A stretch of DNA of 64,000 nucleotides from Nageia nagi (taxonomy: Eukaryota; Pinophyta). Below, piece after piece: positions 44,330 through 57,900 of the stretch (positions are counted from its first letter, which is position 1; every line of letters begins with the position of its first letter). Made by a program: the position numbers and the translations under genes. A model generated the notes under the pieces. It was not told where the DNA came from, did not search any database, and saw nothing but the letters and a program-made list of their open reading frames with translations. Where the stretch lies: NCBI GenBank assembly GCA_050084985.1, contig JBITNC010000001.1:61566001-61630000 (forward strand). The letters run 5' to 3'.

Positions 44330-46160
44330 TCCACAAGTGCCAACCAAAATCCTTCTTAGGATGCTCTAGTTGAAAGGGTATCAAAAATTGAGAATTAACA
44401 GAGAGCCCAACAATAATAGGACTACTATGATGTTGTCTTGACCTCACACTTTTCAAAGAATATCCTCAACTTTACCTTATGAACTAATATCAAGAACCCC
44501 AAGTTCAATATGTTTAGTGGTGATCAAGACTCAAAACAACATCATGTAAGATTTTAAGAGGATTGGTTGTTGAAATTAGGATCTAAAGAGAAGTTGATGG
44601 CCAAATATTTTGCAAGGAGTCTAAATAAATATTCTATAAAATATTTGTACAACCTATCATTCAATTAAATTGATTATTTCAAATAATTCATTAAGGCATT
44701 CACAGATCAATATAGGTATAATATCAAGTAGTAGTCTACACTATATTCCAAGATTAAAAAAGATATAGCAGTCAATAAGAAGTAAATTATATGAAGTTAA
44801 GATTTATGGTATTGTTTCTAGTCTATTCTTCCAATTATTATGAAATATGCACTTTATTATACTAATATGGAATTTTACATCCTAAAAAAAAAATTAATAC
44901 CAAAGCAAATGATTTTTCTTGATCTTGAAACACTCAAGTATGCATTAAATTCATATAATAAGGATGGTTGTAAGCCTTATGTCAAAAGGAGGAGAGAAAT
45001 ATCAATATGGTTAATACACCTACATTAGTTAGATTTGCTATATAGAGGGAATACATGCATACTTTTCCTATTCCTCCAAGATATATCCTACAATATTTTT
45101 TTAAGAAGGGGTTATTGAAGTTTTTGGAGAGGACAACTCAAGATGACAGTGTGGAATTTGATAATCAAGAACTTTATTACTCTTATCTTAAAAAAATGGC
45201 ACTCTACCAATCACTATTTATATTTGGAGGTTTTTATATTGGATATGGTGGCTTGAAGAAAATATTAAGTGAAGGATAGAAGGAATGCTTCTCAACACCA
45301 ATCAATGAATACTATATTAATGGATAAGGATATTTGTGTTGCTATTTAGAAGGGACATCCAATATCCATTCTAAATCCTATTAACACTAAAAAATTAAGT
45401 ATGCCACTAGATCCTAAAGCTTATAATATGATAGAAAACCTAAAAATTACTCCTAACAAGATTATTTTGTATGATCTCATTAGTAATTTTGAGAAACATA
45501 GGGAAATTTTGTATGAATTTTTTAAAAAAGAGAAGGTTCCTACCAATATTTTCATTTCTACCTTTTCTAACAAGTTATAGTCTCTTCAAGAATGCAATGT
45601 AATTAATTTTAAAAATAATTAAAATTCCAAATAAAGAAATTGTTGATTAATGCCTAACTCTCTTCATAAAATATATGATATATAGATGGTTGGGAAATCA
45701 AAAGGTCTATGGTAGATACAATATCACATGTGAATATTTGTTCCTTAAAATTCTTGCAAGACCTAGAAAGGAGTGGCCTAAAAGTTCCAACCATGGATAG
45801 CCCATTCTCCACATTAGAGGATTTGACAATATATTCAAAAGAGCTCTTAGTTTAACCTCTCTTCTAGTCCAATTAGGCCCATGAACTATCGAAACTTATT
45901 TCAATATCATCAATGGAATATTTCATATAATATACTCTTGGGAATACAATGGATCCATGATATGAAGGCTTATCTCAAATTTGAACATGAAGTTTAGATT
46001 TATACAATAGCAACAAATCTTAAACCTTATGCACTATGCAACCTAATGAATCTAGATATTGATGGATTGGGTATACATAATTATTGTGATAAAGATCAAC
46101 ATCCCTTTGAAATAGGCTTTCAAATGAATGTCAACATGTGCTAATACTCATAGGTATCAA
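44330..46160 (+). pseudogene. Tat-type gag and protease fragment
   Basis: Gag-like: KFNMFSGDQDSKQHHVRF, then KEKLMAKYFARSLNKYSIK and IKAFTDQYRYNIK (about 44500-44730), the pattern of Tat-lineage gag (K..L...F..SL...A..WY... F...F...YNIK). The reading resumes at about 45400-45600 with KAYNMIENLKITPNKIILYD, LISNFEKHREILYEFF and STFSNKLQSLQ, the region before the protease. Protease-region sequence follows at about 45920-46050: ISYNILLGIQWIHDMKAYLK, like the YNILLGRPWIH word of Tat proteases. Two open stretches (44840-45028, 45055-45279) are in other frames and show indels. RT and RNase H are missing before the LTR at 46638. Confidence 0.6.
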
Positions 46161-46637
46161 TAAGTATATAATATTATCCATTTCCAACCTCCTTTATAGG
46201 TAATCTAGATCAAATGATAATGAAACTAGACCTATTGATCTATAAATTAGCCTAGAATTGTAATCCCAATTTGATATCCATTGAATAAAGCATGTTAAGC
46301 CTTGAAATCATCAATTTTTTATTCTACTCAAAGGAAAATAATGATTTATTAAAGAGAGAATGATATACTACCTCTAACCAACTTAAACTATAGTACAAAT
46401 ATGTACCTTATCCATTGCATCATAGAGGAAAGCAAGTGTTAACAAAGAATAAAGAAGAAGATTGAACCCATTTTTAATCACTCAACCAACACATACTATG
46501 AAAGTCATGTACTAAACAATGTAGAATACATGTTCATTCACTATTTTATACTTATAATAATAAATGAAGCATATATAATAAACATCATATAATATTAGGA
46601 AAATATAACAAAGGAAATGCCCTTGAAATATTGTAAC
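46161..46637. other. Spacer between the gag-protease fragment and the LTR
   Basis: Traces of plus-strand coding (YTTSNQLKL, KYVPYPLHHRGKQV near 46370-46440) suggest the protease-RT linker. Nothing else recognised. Confidence 0.3.
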
Positions 46638-48426
46638 TGTAGACACTCAAATTTAGCACCATGTGCTACATTTGGCATAACACCTTTTTATCACTAGCAT
46701 GCTTGATTATTTAGTTAATTTGGTGACATTTTATTATGCTTTATCAATTATTGATTATTAAATACTTGTTTATCGTAGTCATTTGTTTTGAAAAATACAA
46801 TTAAACTCAATCATGTTTAGTGTATTTTCTGTCATAGTCATTTTCTTTGGAATCACAATTTAACTTAGTCATGTTTCTTGCATTTCGATCATAATCATTT
46901 GATTTGGAATTGCAATTAAAATTAGTCATGTTTTTTGTGTTTTGATCATAGTCATTGTTTTTGGAATCATAATTAAACTTATCCATATTTATTGCATTTT
47001 GATCATAGTCACTTATTTTGAAAATGCAATTAAACTTAGTCATTCTTAATATATTTTCTATCATAATCATTTATTAGGAAATTACAATTAAACTTAGTCA
47101 TGTTTATTGCATTTCAATCATAGTCATTTGAAAAATATAATTAATATTAGTGATATTAATTATGTTTTAAATCATAATCATTTATGGTTAAAGTACAATT
47201 AAATTTAATCATATTTGTTGTACTTGGACTATAGTCCTTTATTTGAAAATTATAATTAACATTAGTCATGTTATTTATGATTTTGATCTTAGCTATTTAT
47301 GCTTAAAATTTAATTAACATTATTCATGTTGATTATGTTTTATCATTTACTTATCATTGTTAAAATACTTTTATATTAATGTTTTAATAATATTGGTCAC
47401 ATTAATATGACTAATTTATTTATTATTTATTTTACAAGAAAATACCTAGACAGATTCTACACCTCACCTTGCCATGTCATTGATGAATCATTCAGCAAGA
47501 AAAGAGGAAAATCTGAAACTCAAATCATTGATTGATGACTCATTAGTTATGCTCCATAGATAAAAGACAAGTAAACTAAATGGATGTCTCTCCAATTTAT
47601 CTCCAATCAAATCCAATTTGAATTCAATTAGGGATCAATCAAGTAACAACCATTTTTAATTTGAAATTCATATGGATTTTGATTTGGTGATTTAGCATGT
47701 CCCAAAATCTATTTAAGAAGACTTCCATCTCCATTTTGGGGCTAAAAAATGGTGCATACATTTCACTTCAAATTTGTTGATTCCTAAGTCTTAGAAGTGA
47801 TAAATTTTGAAGCTACTAAATGTAGCAATCTCTCATGAGCATCTGAGAAGAGTGATTGGGAAGCATTGGTCTTAAGGCAAGCTAGAAATTATTCATTTCA
47901 GGCTTTGTTCCTTCTATCAAATCAAAGACATACCCATCACATTTCTCAAACTTATTTTAATGTCCTATTTCTATAGTAGGCTTATCTCATATTGTCATGT
48001 GTACTAACTTTTGAATCTTTTCTTTTGTGTTTGTAGGTTATGAAATGCCTAGGGTTCCTACATTTTGATAGAGAAATGTCCCCACATTTTGGAAACACCC
48101 TCAAGCTTCAAAAACACCCATGATCATCATGTTTTATCAGTAAGAATAGTTTGGTACTATTTCAATATCCAATCAGCTACATCAAGTACCATCATCAAAA
48201 ATGACATCATTAGGTAAACTCTAATGTTTGTTAACACCAACTTGAGCTAGTTACACTATGATCATATGAGCTTTTGATTTGAAAGGATGGCTTGAATAAA
48301 GCTCATTAAGAGTTTTAATCAAGTTTATTTTATAGTTTTTTCTTATAGGGTATTATCTAGCCTACACATACTAGTTAAATGTTCAAGTTCAAGTAATCTT
48401 GAAAGGGGTTATTTTTATTTGAAACA
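46638..48426 (+). repeat. 5' LTR of the internally deleted Tat-like element
   Basis: Starts TGTAGACACTCAAATTTAGC and ends TTGAAACA. It aligns with 53636-54925 and then with 59077-59506, the two halves of the 3' LTR. Confidence 0.82.
46770..47345 (+). repeat. 57-bp minisatellite within the LTR
   Basis: About ten imperfect units of ATCATAGTCATTT, TTTGGAATCACAATTAAACT, TAGTCATGTTTATTGCATTT. The period shows as a 19-residue repeat on minus-strand translation (NDYDQN..NMTKFNC). The same array recurs in the 3' LTR at about 53765-54270, so it is part of the LTR. Confidence 0.85.
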
Positions 48427-48429
48427 TTT

Positions 48430-48447
48430 TGGCATGCTCGATGGGAC
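48430..48447 (+). promoter_or_regulatory. Primer-binding-site-like sequence after the Tat-like 5' LTR
   Basis: TGGCATGCTCGATGGGAC starts three bases after the LTR end. It has the TGGC...GGGAC form of plant gypsy primer sites, but the exact tRNA could not be identified. Confidence 0.55.
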
Positions 48448-49208
48448 AAGCTGAAGCTTTGGAATTTCTTAAAATATTAGAGTTCATTGAGACCAACATT
48501 TTTTGTAGATTTTGAATCCCTTCTAAATTAATCATGGATAATGGAATCCCTTTTAAAAATAAGAATGTTCAAGCCTTATGTGAAAAATACCATATCCAAT
48601 TAAGTTTCTCCATACCTTATTCCTCTCAAGCCAATGGACAAGTTGAAGCATATAATAAAACCATTGTTAAAGCACTTCAAAAGTTTGTTGGAGATTCATA
48701 AAGGGATTGGCATACCAAACTTTCTTATGTATTGTGGGCTTATAGAATAAGCATTTGAACACCTACTAGAACAACACTTTTTTCACTTGTCTATGGTATT
48801 GAAGCTATTTTACCCATTGAGATTTAAATCCCATCCCTTCGCATTTCTTTATAATAATTTATGGATGATATAACCTATAGGCAAGATCAGCTTACCCAAC
48901 TTGATTTACCTAATGAGAAATGCATCAATGCATTGTAGCATTTAAGGATTTACTAGGAATGCATCAAAAGGTCTTATAATAAAAGAGTGCATTATCATGA
49001 ATTTGAAGTTGGTGACCTTGACTTAAAGGAGAACTAGCAAATTACAAGTCAACCAAGAGTAGAAAGAGGTAAGTTTGCACCTAATTGGTTGGGTCCTTAC
49101 ATTGTTGTGAGAAAATATGATTCTAAAGCATACAAGTTAGCATCCTTGGATGGTGTTGAGGAGCTTGAACCAGTCAATGTCATCCACCTTCATCCTTTCT
49201 ATGCCTAG
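48448..49208 (+). pseudogene. Integrase core and C-terminus, Tat-like element
   Basis: The plus strand reads AEALEFLKILEFIETNIF, then LIMDNGIPFKNKNVQALCEK with the second catalytic Asp, PYSSQANGQVEAYNKTIVKA with the catalytic Glu, WHTKLSYVLWAYR, TPTRTTLFSLVYGIEAILPI, and the C-terminal GKFAPNWLGPYIVVRKY and PVNVIHLHPFYA, ending at TAG 49206-49208. These are the characteristic words of Tat-lineage integrases, and the normal stop is kept. Around seven in-frame stops occur. The N-terminal zinc finger and first catalytic Asp are lost in the deletion that joins the primer site to this segment. Confidence 0.82.
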
Positions 49209-51850
49209 AATTCACAAGCAACCTTCAAATATCTAGAAAATATTTTGCCAAAAATAATAAAAAATAGAAAATACTAAAAAAAATTAAAACATTTTATAAG
49301 CACAAAAACAAATATAGAAAATATAAAATTCAGAAAGAGTCTTGCATAGCATGTACCTCAATTATAATCCTCCCTTTTTTCTTATCTTGGAATTATGAAA
49401 AGGTTTTCAAGAACTATAACAAATAGTTTAAGACTCCTTCTCATTTATCACTTGTATTGTATCATCACTTTAGATCATTGCATTTGGAGTCAATAATCAG
49501 TGTTCTCTCACTTTTTAATGTCATCCTACCTTTTTTGGGTGCATGGGAAACACAATTCACTCATCTTATATCTACAATTCATCTAGTTATGTCTTCTTAT
49601 ATTTGCTTTGTCATCATTTACTATGTATATATCACCACCATGACATTGATCATTGGATGAATCTCTTCTACCTAATTTGATATGGAGCTAATATATGTCC
49701 TACATATTAATATGGAACTTGATCTTTGTCTCTCTTCTTTTTCCATCATGCCATTTTTGTCTTGCCACATCAATAGTCCTCTATCCTTAATCATTGCATT
49801 CATATGTTGGGGCCGTTGAATGACACTACTTAGCAATATCTAAAATTATTCGGTTAAAGAGCTCATTCAACACATTAAGATGGAAGTCTTCCCCAAACTC
49901 ATTTTCACTTTTATTTTTTCCCCTCATTATTTTGTGACATTATTTGATCTCTTTTATGTCTACTTATGTGAATTTCTAAGTCATTTTACCTTGTTTTGAT
50001 GAACTTTGTACTCTATCCCTTTTATCACTTTGAACTTTTTTACTTTCATTTGACTTTCAAAAACTTGTTTAACCATGTCAATTTCCTTTGTAACTTATTT
50101 TTTTTTATCCATAATTCTAAATGTGGTCATATTCAATAGGTGTCATTGTGTTTTTGTTACGCTTGTATTTTCTTTCATCTCCCTAAGTTAACTACTTGGC
50201 CACCTTGTGCACTTTTACAACCAATGTTGATTTGTGTCATTTGCTCATTCTATCTTTACATTTGGTCTTATTATGTCTTTATATGTCTTATCATGCCTTA
50301 GAAATTCATTTTAACTTGCTTTGTAACCATATGTAATTCCATTTTGTTTTAGGACTAAAGGTCCTAAAATTTGACTATTGTAAAAGTTGGCTATTTGATT
50401 TTTCATTAAGGAGTATCAGATATTATTTATTTCTCAATTTGTATTTTTCTAATCCTCCATTGATGTAAATGTGATCAAAATGTCAAGTTTTTTAACCTAA
50501 TTTTATCATTTTCTCAATCTTTACAAGTCATTTCCAAGGCTAATCATAATGGTACACTTTCTGTGAGCACTAAAGGTTTTTTGCAAAGTTAAAATTAGCT
50601 TTAGTTTTCACTTCAAAAATAGGTCAAATGTGCTCCATTTTTTGAGAAATGTTTTCCAACACTTATATTTTTGATCCACCTATCATATCATCAAACTTGT
50701 TTGTTAAAAAAACACGATGGTTGCTTGTTTGTACATGTCAAAGTTGGTCATTTTTCACTTGAAAAAGTATTAAAATTGTGAGTTTTATTTTGGTCCATTT
50801 GAATTGCATTTATGCATACCTTTTGAGTCCTTATTTTTACATGTTGTTGTTGTTAATTTAAATTGAGTTTGTAATAATGTGGTTATGACATGTTTCCATT
50901 CTATCTGGTGTGGCTTTTTAGCCCTCTTGTTTTCATATTTTGATCATACATTTGCTCATAAATTTGGTGTATTTTCACTCATTTGTGATACTTGTTGCCA
51001 TTTTATCTCATTATCCATCCATTTTATTTATCTTATTTTTATGTTTTTAATCTTATTTTATCATTTTTATCGATATTTTAATTATTATTTTACTTATTTC
51101 ATGACTTTATTATCTTGTTATCCCTTTATTGTCTTGTTTTCTTTTTATTATCTTGTTATATTTTTATTGTCTTGTTATCTTTTTTTAGTGTTGTTATATT
51201 TTTATAGTCTTCTTATCTTTTTGTTGTCTTATTATCTTTTTATCATATGTTGTTTTTCATTTTCATTACATTGGTTACATGATTATTTTTATAATGATCT
51301 TTTTATTATTATCCTTGTTATTATATTTATACAATTTTTATCACCTTTTTGTTCTTCTAATTCATTGTTCTTTAGTTATCACTTTTTTGTTTTTATCTTT
51401 ATTTTTATAAAGATTGTTTACTTTTGAATGTGATTATCCATATATGTTCATTTCTCCATGCACATATAAATAGACATTTACACTTAAAACATTGCATTTT
51501 TCATATACAAAAATAGATAATAAACATCAAAATATGCATTGCATACATATAAACATAGTCTAAATCATACATATAAACCTAGAGCATACATCTAGAACAT
51601 GCATTGCATCTCTCACAATATAGACCTATTCATAAACATACATCTACAACATGCATCTAAATTATCCATTGCATCAATATAAGCATCACATATAAAAACT
51701 ATAACACATACATGCATTAAAATATAGGTATATATATCAAAAAATGGCTTCCTAGTCATATATATATACACACACACACATCATTTATCATATCATACAT
51801 ATCATACATCATACATATACATATCCATCTCACCCATGCCTCCTTGACTG
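49209..51850. other. Noncoding interior of the Tat-like element, with T-rich minisatellite
   Basis: 49209-51080 is pyrimidine-rich without coding. 51090-51250 is a short-period array of TTATTGTCTTGTTATCTTTT-type words. 51480-51840 is rich in CATACATATAAAC-type words and a TATATACACACA stretch. The 182-codon frame at 50879-51427 is a by-product of this low complexity. Confidence 0.6.
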
Positions 51851-51899
51851 ATGAGAACCTGAAGGTTATGAGGAGTGATGGTGTGATTAGATCAACTTC

Positions 51900-52960
51900 C
51901 CTATGTGATAATGGGAGCCCTATGATGTCGTGGGGGTCCTTTGAATACCCTAACTAGTACCCATCCTCGATTTCCTTGATATCTCTAGGATTAGATGTTG
52001 AATTTACATAAACTCCTCTTCATACACCATCACTCTCTCATTTGCCTCCCTAAGATGATGAGTCTACACATCCATAGTCTACTCTAGCATTATGATACTC
52101 TACTATGTTATAGCCAACTCTCCCTTGAGCTATGCAATCCTTGTACATGCTACTACTGAGTCTCCTCCCTCCTCTACTATATGAGGACCCATCATTGCAA
52201 CTCTAATCCCTAAGTACTCCCTATTATACCCTATACCTCAACCTTGATCTTCCCAACCATCCCATCCACCACCTTTGTATCCATCACCACCTCCATATCC
52301 TTCATCACCACCATCATCAACACCATCACCACCATCTCCTCCACCTATTACCATCACCACTACCACAACTCCATCCCCTCCATCCCCACCTATTAGGGAG
52401 TTGTTGCTACCAATCATCCCACCTAGTACTGATCATATGTAGGTGTCATACCTAAATCTCACACCATGGATATCATAGCTAGGGGATCTAACTCTACTCC
52501 CACCTTTGTGTAAACTACTACTAGTAATTCATATAGCCTTACCCTGCTATATAGGATAGGTGCACCAAGAACATCTTATCTCAACCCCACCTATCATAAC
52601 ACTTGATCAAAGTAGATATACTTAGCCTCTCCTCACTTGGTCTTAACCAACCAAGATTATAATATGTGATCCATATATAGCCTATACATTTCCCATTTTA
52701 TTTCATCTAGATAAGGTCTCCAAATTAAGTCTTATGGCCTCATCCTCATGACCACTAGCCTATAGAATGTGAAGTCCCTAATGTAGGGATGCCATCTCTT
52801 GGGCTCATAGTCCCTACCCCATATCAAGGCATAGGATTCCTCTATACCTACATCTTACCATATTGTGTCTACCTCCATGTGGATTTCATAAGGTAGCATT
52901 ACTAGCCTGCCTACTTGGATGTGCTCCCATTCTTAGATATATAGGATAAGGGAGCATGCC
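51900..52960 (-). pseudogene. Antisense ORF remnant resembling a plant mobile domain (PMD) protein
   Basis: The minus strand, opposite to gag-pol, reads VGRLVMLPYEIHMEVDTIW, ALIWGRDYEPKRWHPYIRDF, YRLVVMRMRPQDLIWRPYLD, EIKWEMYRLYMDHIL and VLGAPILYSRVRLYEL, then after frame changes a Gly/Asp-rich tail (GGDGVDDGGDEGYGGGDGYK) and WDGWEDQG at about 52240-52360. The R..YRL.L.RL....FIW.PY spacing and Gly/Asp-rich end recall plant mobile domain / PP7-long-form-like proteins, which are known as host genes and as passengers of plant transposons. It lies between integrase and the 3' LTR. Identification rests on motif memory only. Confidence 0.42.
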
Positions 52961-53618
52961 ATCCCTCATCACCATCTTCTATCTTCATGTCTATGTTTAC
53001 TCTAGTGTTATACCCCTTCTTCCAATTCATTTTATCTATTTTTCATTTGTTTTACCCTCCCCATGTATGTTTTCTTACCCATCCTAGTTTTACAAATTAA
53101 TTAACTTAAAAACTTAATTAAGTGTAAGATTAGGATTTAGCACCAACCTATAGGACCCATGGCCTATTTTGGTGATGGGGTCTCTGTGTCATGTTAGCTA
53201 ATCATCTAAGCAACATGAGTAGGTGGTAGGGTTAGAGCTTTGTTAATAAGAATGCATGAATGAGAATGAATCAAGTCAACCCTAGGTTTGTCTTTTTATA
53301 GCCACCTAGTCAGAAATACCCTCATATTTTTTGATGATACTAAAAATACCCTTGTATTTTACAAATGTAGCCACAATTTGAAAATACAATTATGTTTATG
53401 GAATGTGGGTGCATTTTTGAAACATAACTACATTTTGTCTCTATTTCACCTTTCCTAGCCTTCCATCATCAAATGCATCCCTATCTTCTTTACCTTTTTG
53501 CAAATATATTTGAGGGGGATCACATGTATCATTTGGGTCAGTTAGCCATCATATCACATCCATATCATTTAGCTCAAAATTAGGTTTTTGCATTACATTT
53601 AACCTAACCAAAATGCAA

Positions 53619-53635
53619 ATAAAAAAGGGGCAAAA
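53619..53635 (+). promoter_or_regulatory. Polypurine tract of the Tat-like element
   Basis: AAAAAAGGGGCAAAA directly before TGTAGATACTC, the start of the 3' LTR. Confidence 0.75.
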
Positions 53636-54925
53636 TGTAGATACTCAAATTTAGCACCATGCACTACATTTGGCATAACACCTTTTTATCACTATCATGC
53701 TTGATTATTTAGTAAATTTGGTCACATTTTATGATGCTTTATCAATTATTGATTATTAAATACTTATTTATCTTAGTCATATATTTTGAAAAATACAATT
53801 AAACTCAGTCATGTTTAGTGTATTTTTGATCATAGTCATTTGCTTTGGAATCATAATTTAACTTAGTCATGTTTATTGCATTTCAATCACAGTCATTTTC
53901 TTTGAAATTGTAATTAAACTTAATCATATTTATTGCATTTCAATCATAGTCATTTTCTTTGGAATTGTAATTAAATTTAATCATATTTATTACATTTCAA
54001 TCATAGTCACTTATTTTGAAAATGTGATTAAACTTAATCATATTTAATATATTTTTGATCATAATCATTCATTGAGAAATTACAATTAAACTTAGTCATG
54101 TTTATTGCATTTCATTCATATTCATTTGGGAAGGATAATTAATATTAGTCATATTAATTTATATTTCAATAATAATCATTATGGTTAAAGTATAACTAAA
54201 TTTAGTCATATTTATTATACTTTGGACTTTATTCATTTATTTGAAAATTATAATTAACATTAGTCATGTTGATTATATTTGATCATTGACTTAGTATTGC
54301 CAAAATACTTTTATATTAACATTTTATTAATATTGATCACATTAATATGACTAATTTATTTCGTAAGAAAATAGCTAGATAAATTCTACACCTCAACTTG
54401 CCATGTCATTGATGAATCATTTAGTAGGAAAATAGGAAAATCTAAAACTTAAGTCATTAATTGATGACTCATTAGTTATGCTCCATAGACAAAAGATAAG
54501 TAAATCAAATGGATGTCTCTCTAATTTATCTATAATCAAATCTAATTTGAATTCAATTAAGGATTAATTAAGTAAAAACCATTTTTAATTTGAAATTCAT
54601 ATGGATTTTGATTTGGTAATTTAGCATGTCCCAAAAATCTATTTAAGTAGGCCTCCATCTCCATTTTGAGGCTAGAAATTGGTGCATACATTCAACTTCA
54701 AATTTGTTGATTTTTGAGTCTTGAAAGTGATGAATTTTGAAGCTACTACATCTAGAAATCTCTCACAAGCATCTAAGAAGAGTGATTGGGAAGCATTATT
54801 CTTAGGTTAAGTTGAAAATTAGTCATTTCAAGCATTGTTCCTCCTATTAGACCAAAGATATACCCATCATATTTCTCAAACTTATTTTCATGTTCTATTT
54901 CTATAGTAGAATTATCTCATTTTGT

Positions 54926-57900
54926 AATGCAGCCACTTATTTCCATCAACCAAAACCTTAAAATTCAAACCTAATTTGTTTTTATTTAGTTTAACACTTG
55001 ATATTCTAGGAATGAACTAGGTGATCCCACATGAGCTTGGTAATGCTACTATTTAGTTTAGCACTAACATGGCAAGATTAGTCAAGAACCTAGAGTAACC
55101 AACCTTGATAAACTTTTTTGGTGTTCATTTTTCAACACTCATTCTCTTGAGAAGACACCTCAAAAGTAACCTCACCATTCCTATTCCATGTATTATGTGC
55201 AATAGGATTTCTAATCATAGTGTTGTAGTTTTCTACTTAGGGCCCATTCCACTCAAGAGATCCCACTTTCACTAAGTTAGCATCTTGACCTAATGATAAC
55301 TCTCCATCTTATAGAAGTAGATAGTTTGTCCTAGGTAAACTTCCATATGAGTGGGTAGCATCACCCATGGAATAATCATCATACCCCTATGTGTTGATTG
55401 CAAGTGGTATGATTACTAGTTATCCTCACTTGATAATAGTAGTTTTTATAATTTCTATCTCCACCTAACTCACCTATCGAAGGATATAAATCACTAGCCT
55501 ACCCATAACTATTGTCTAGGCTCACCATGTGGTCTGGCATCCCCATGCCCATAAATTGGAGAGCCATGGATATTAAATAATATACTGAAATAGTTGTTTA
55601 GTTTAATTTATTATTAAATGTGTTGGCAAAAAGAACCATCCATGGCCTACTAACCATAAACTAATGTTTCCAAATAGTGAAGAGAGTGCATGACACCATA
55701 CATAAACAAGACGTAGAGTTTAACACCATTCATCTTTATCCACAAGTTGTACATCAAAAGTTTTAGTTATATGCTTGCTTAGGAAGTCTCCTAATTCTAT
55801 TTTTCTCATACACATTATATGATGTATATGGGTCTCCTTTTAAAAGTTATTTTGCATACACAAAGTAGCAAGTGATGAGGAAAGATCTACCCATTATTGC
55901 TATAAAAATAATGTGACACTTAGGGTTCCTCATGTAAGGAATATTCTTTTTATTTTTTATTTAGCAAGGTAGGTTGATTTGGCAAAGGTTCTTCATCATT
56001 TTTTTACATTCATCTCAAAGGATCCCAAATGATCCCATTTAATACCATTAGGTCCCATTTGTACCCAATTTGATTCCAAGAGTCTTTAAAATATTTCAAA
56101 TGCTCTTAAATTATCTTTTGGAACCCTAATTCTAAATTAATATTATTTTCTAATCAATCAACTTCTTTATACATTTTGTTAAAATCATTTACTTTGTCAA
56201 TTTTTAATACTTATTAATTATTTTTCATGAAAAAAATAGTAATTCCTACTTCTAGTTATCCATATAATCAATACTAATTGTAGTATTTGATAACTATAAT
56301 TAAAAGAAAGCTCATTAAATCATAATATTAATATTTTTCTAAAAATTATATAAATAATAAGTAATCTACAAGATTCATTAATTAATACCTAATATAATCC
56401 ATCTATAAAATGTATGAAAGACATTTTCTTCTATAAACTATGAAGCTTCCATAATTTATTACAAGTAGAAATCATGTATTATATGAAGGCAATTCAAATA
56501 TAATACAACCCATTTAGTCACTAATGGGATCTTTATGAAAAATCATACTATTTCATACCCAATGAGGTTTTAATTCAAATTTGTTCATGTCATATGGTTT
56601 TGATTATTGTATCAACTATTGAGCATCTCCATCAATCCTCATGCAATGAACATTGAACATCCCCTTAGAGCTTGGTAGGTGGATCGAGTACTATGAGGGA
56701 GGAGGATCAAGACAACCCTTTTAAAACTTGACCATTATGCAAATTAATTTAACTATAGACCTCAGGAGAAATTATCTCCTTTGCTTGGTTAATGTACATT
56801 ATTTTATTATTTAATTACCCTATAATTAACCCATATTAAATAATTAAATCATTCATAATAAAGTCTTGGATACATTAATAATTAATTTACATAATTGGTA
56901 CCATATGAGTTATTTTACTAAACATTATACCAATATCATAATCTCAAAACCATATTTCATTTAATACAAAATTTTAAAAAGTTCTTGAATTACTTATTAA
57001 AAATATTAAACATAACTTATCATCTCATTAGATACTAATTAGTTTAATTGAAAAACTTAGATAGTAACAAATAAACATATTTTTATTAATTCATTTTTCT
57101 CTACTTTCACATAAATTTGATAATATTTCTTTACTAAGATGATAAACATCATATTAAGACTTTAATAAATTCATGTCAAAATAAATTCATTAAACTTTAG
57201 CTAAAGGCATAAGGAGAAATATTTGACTAATCTCATTAAAATATCATAATACAATTTGTATGTGAAATTTTTCACCTTTACATCTAAATAAAGGAATAAT
57301 AACAAAAAAAATTCCACTCCTTTAATTTTTAAAGAAAAAGACATGGTACCAACATAATATTATAACCACTATATCTTCAAATGGTACAACATTTCTAACA
57401 ATAATTAATTCTATGAAACTTTATCAAATATTATGATAAACATCATATTAAAAATTTAATAAAATTCATGTTAAAATAAATTCATTAAACTCTATTTAAA
57501 GATATAAGGAGAAATATTTGACTAGTCGAGCCTTAAAATATCATAAAATATATAATACAATTTGTATATGAAATTTTCCACCCTTACATCTAAATAAAAG
57601 GGGATATAAGAAAAGAAAATACCACTCTTTTACTTTTTAAAGAAAAATATATGGTACCAACCTTTAAATAAAATAACCACTATATCTCTTCAAATGGTAC
57701 AACACTTCTAACAATAATTAATTCTATGAAATTTTATCAAACATTATGATAAATATCATATTAGGAATTTAAATAAATTTATTAAACTCTAACTAAAGGT
57801 ATAAAGAGAAATATTTGACTAGTCTCCTTAAAATATCATAAAATATATAATACAATTTGTATATGAAATTTTTCACTCTTACATCTAAATAAAGAAAGAA

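Noticed and set aside
46807-47070. 87-codon minus-strand frame with a 19-residue repeat
   Set aside because: The repeat is the 57-bp LTR minisatellite. A period divisible by three leaves one frame open by chance.
50879-51427. 182-codon open frame on the plus strand with apparent membrane character
   Set aside because: It is a translation of a T-rich minisatellite (TTATTGTCTTGTTATC words). The Phe/Leu/Tyr/Ile richness is a composition artefact and the frame has no homologous look.
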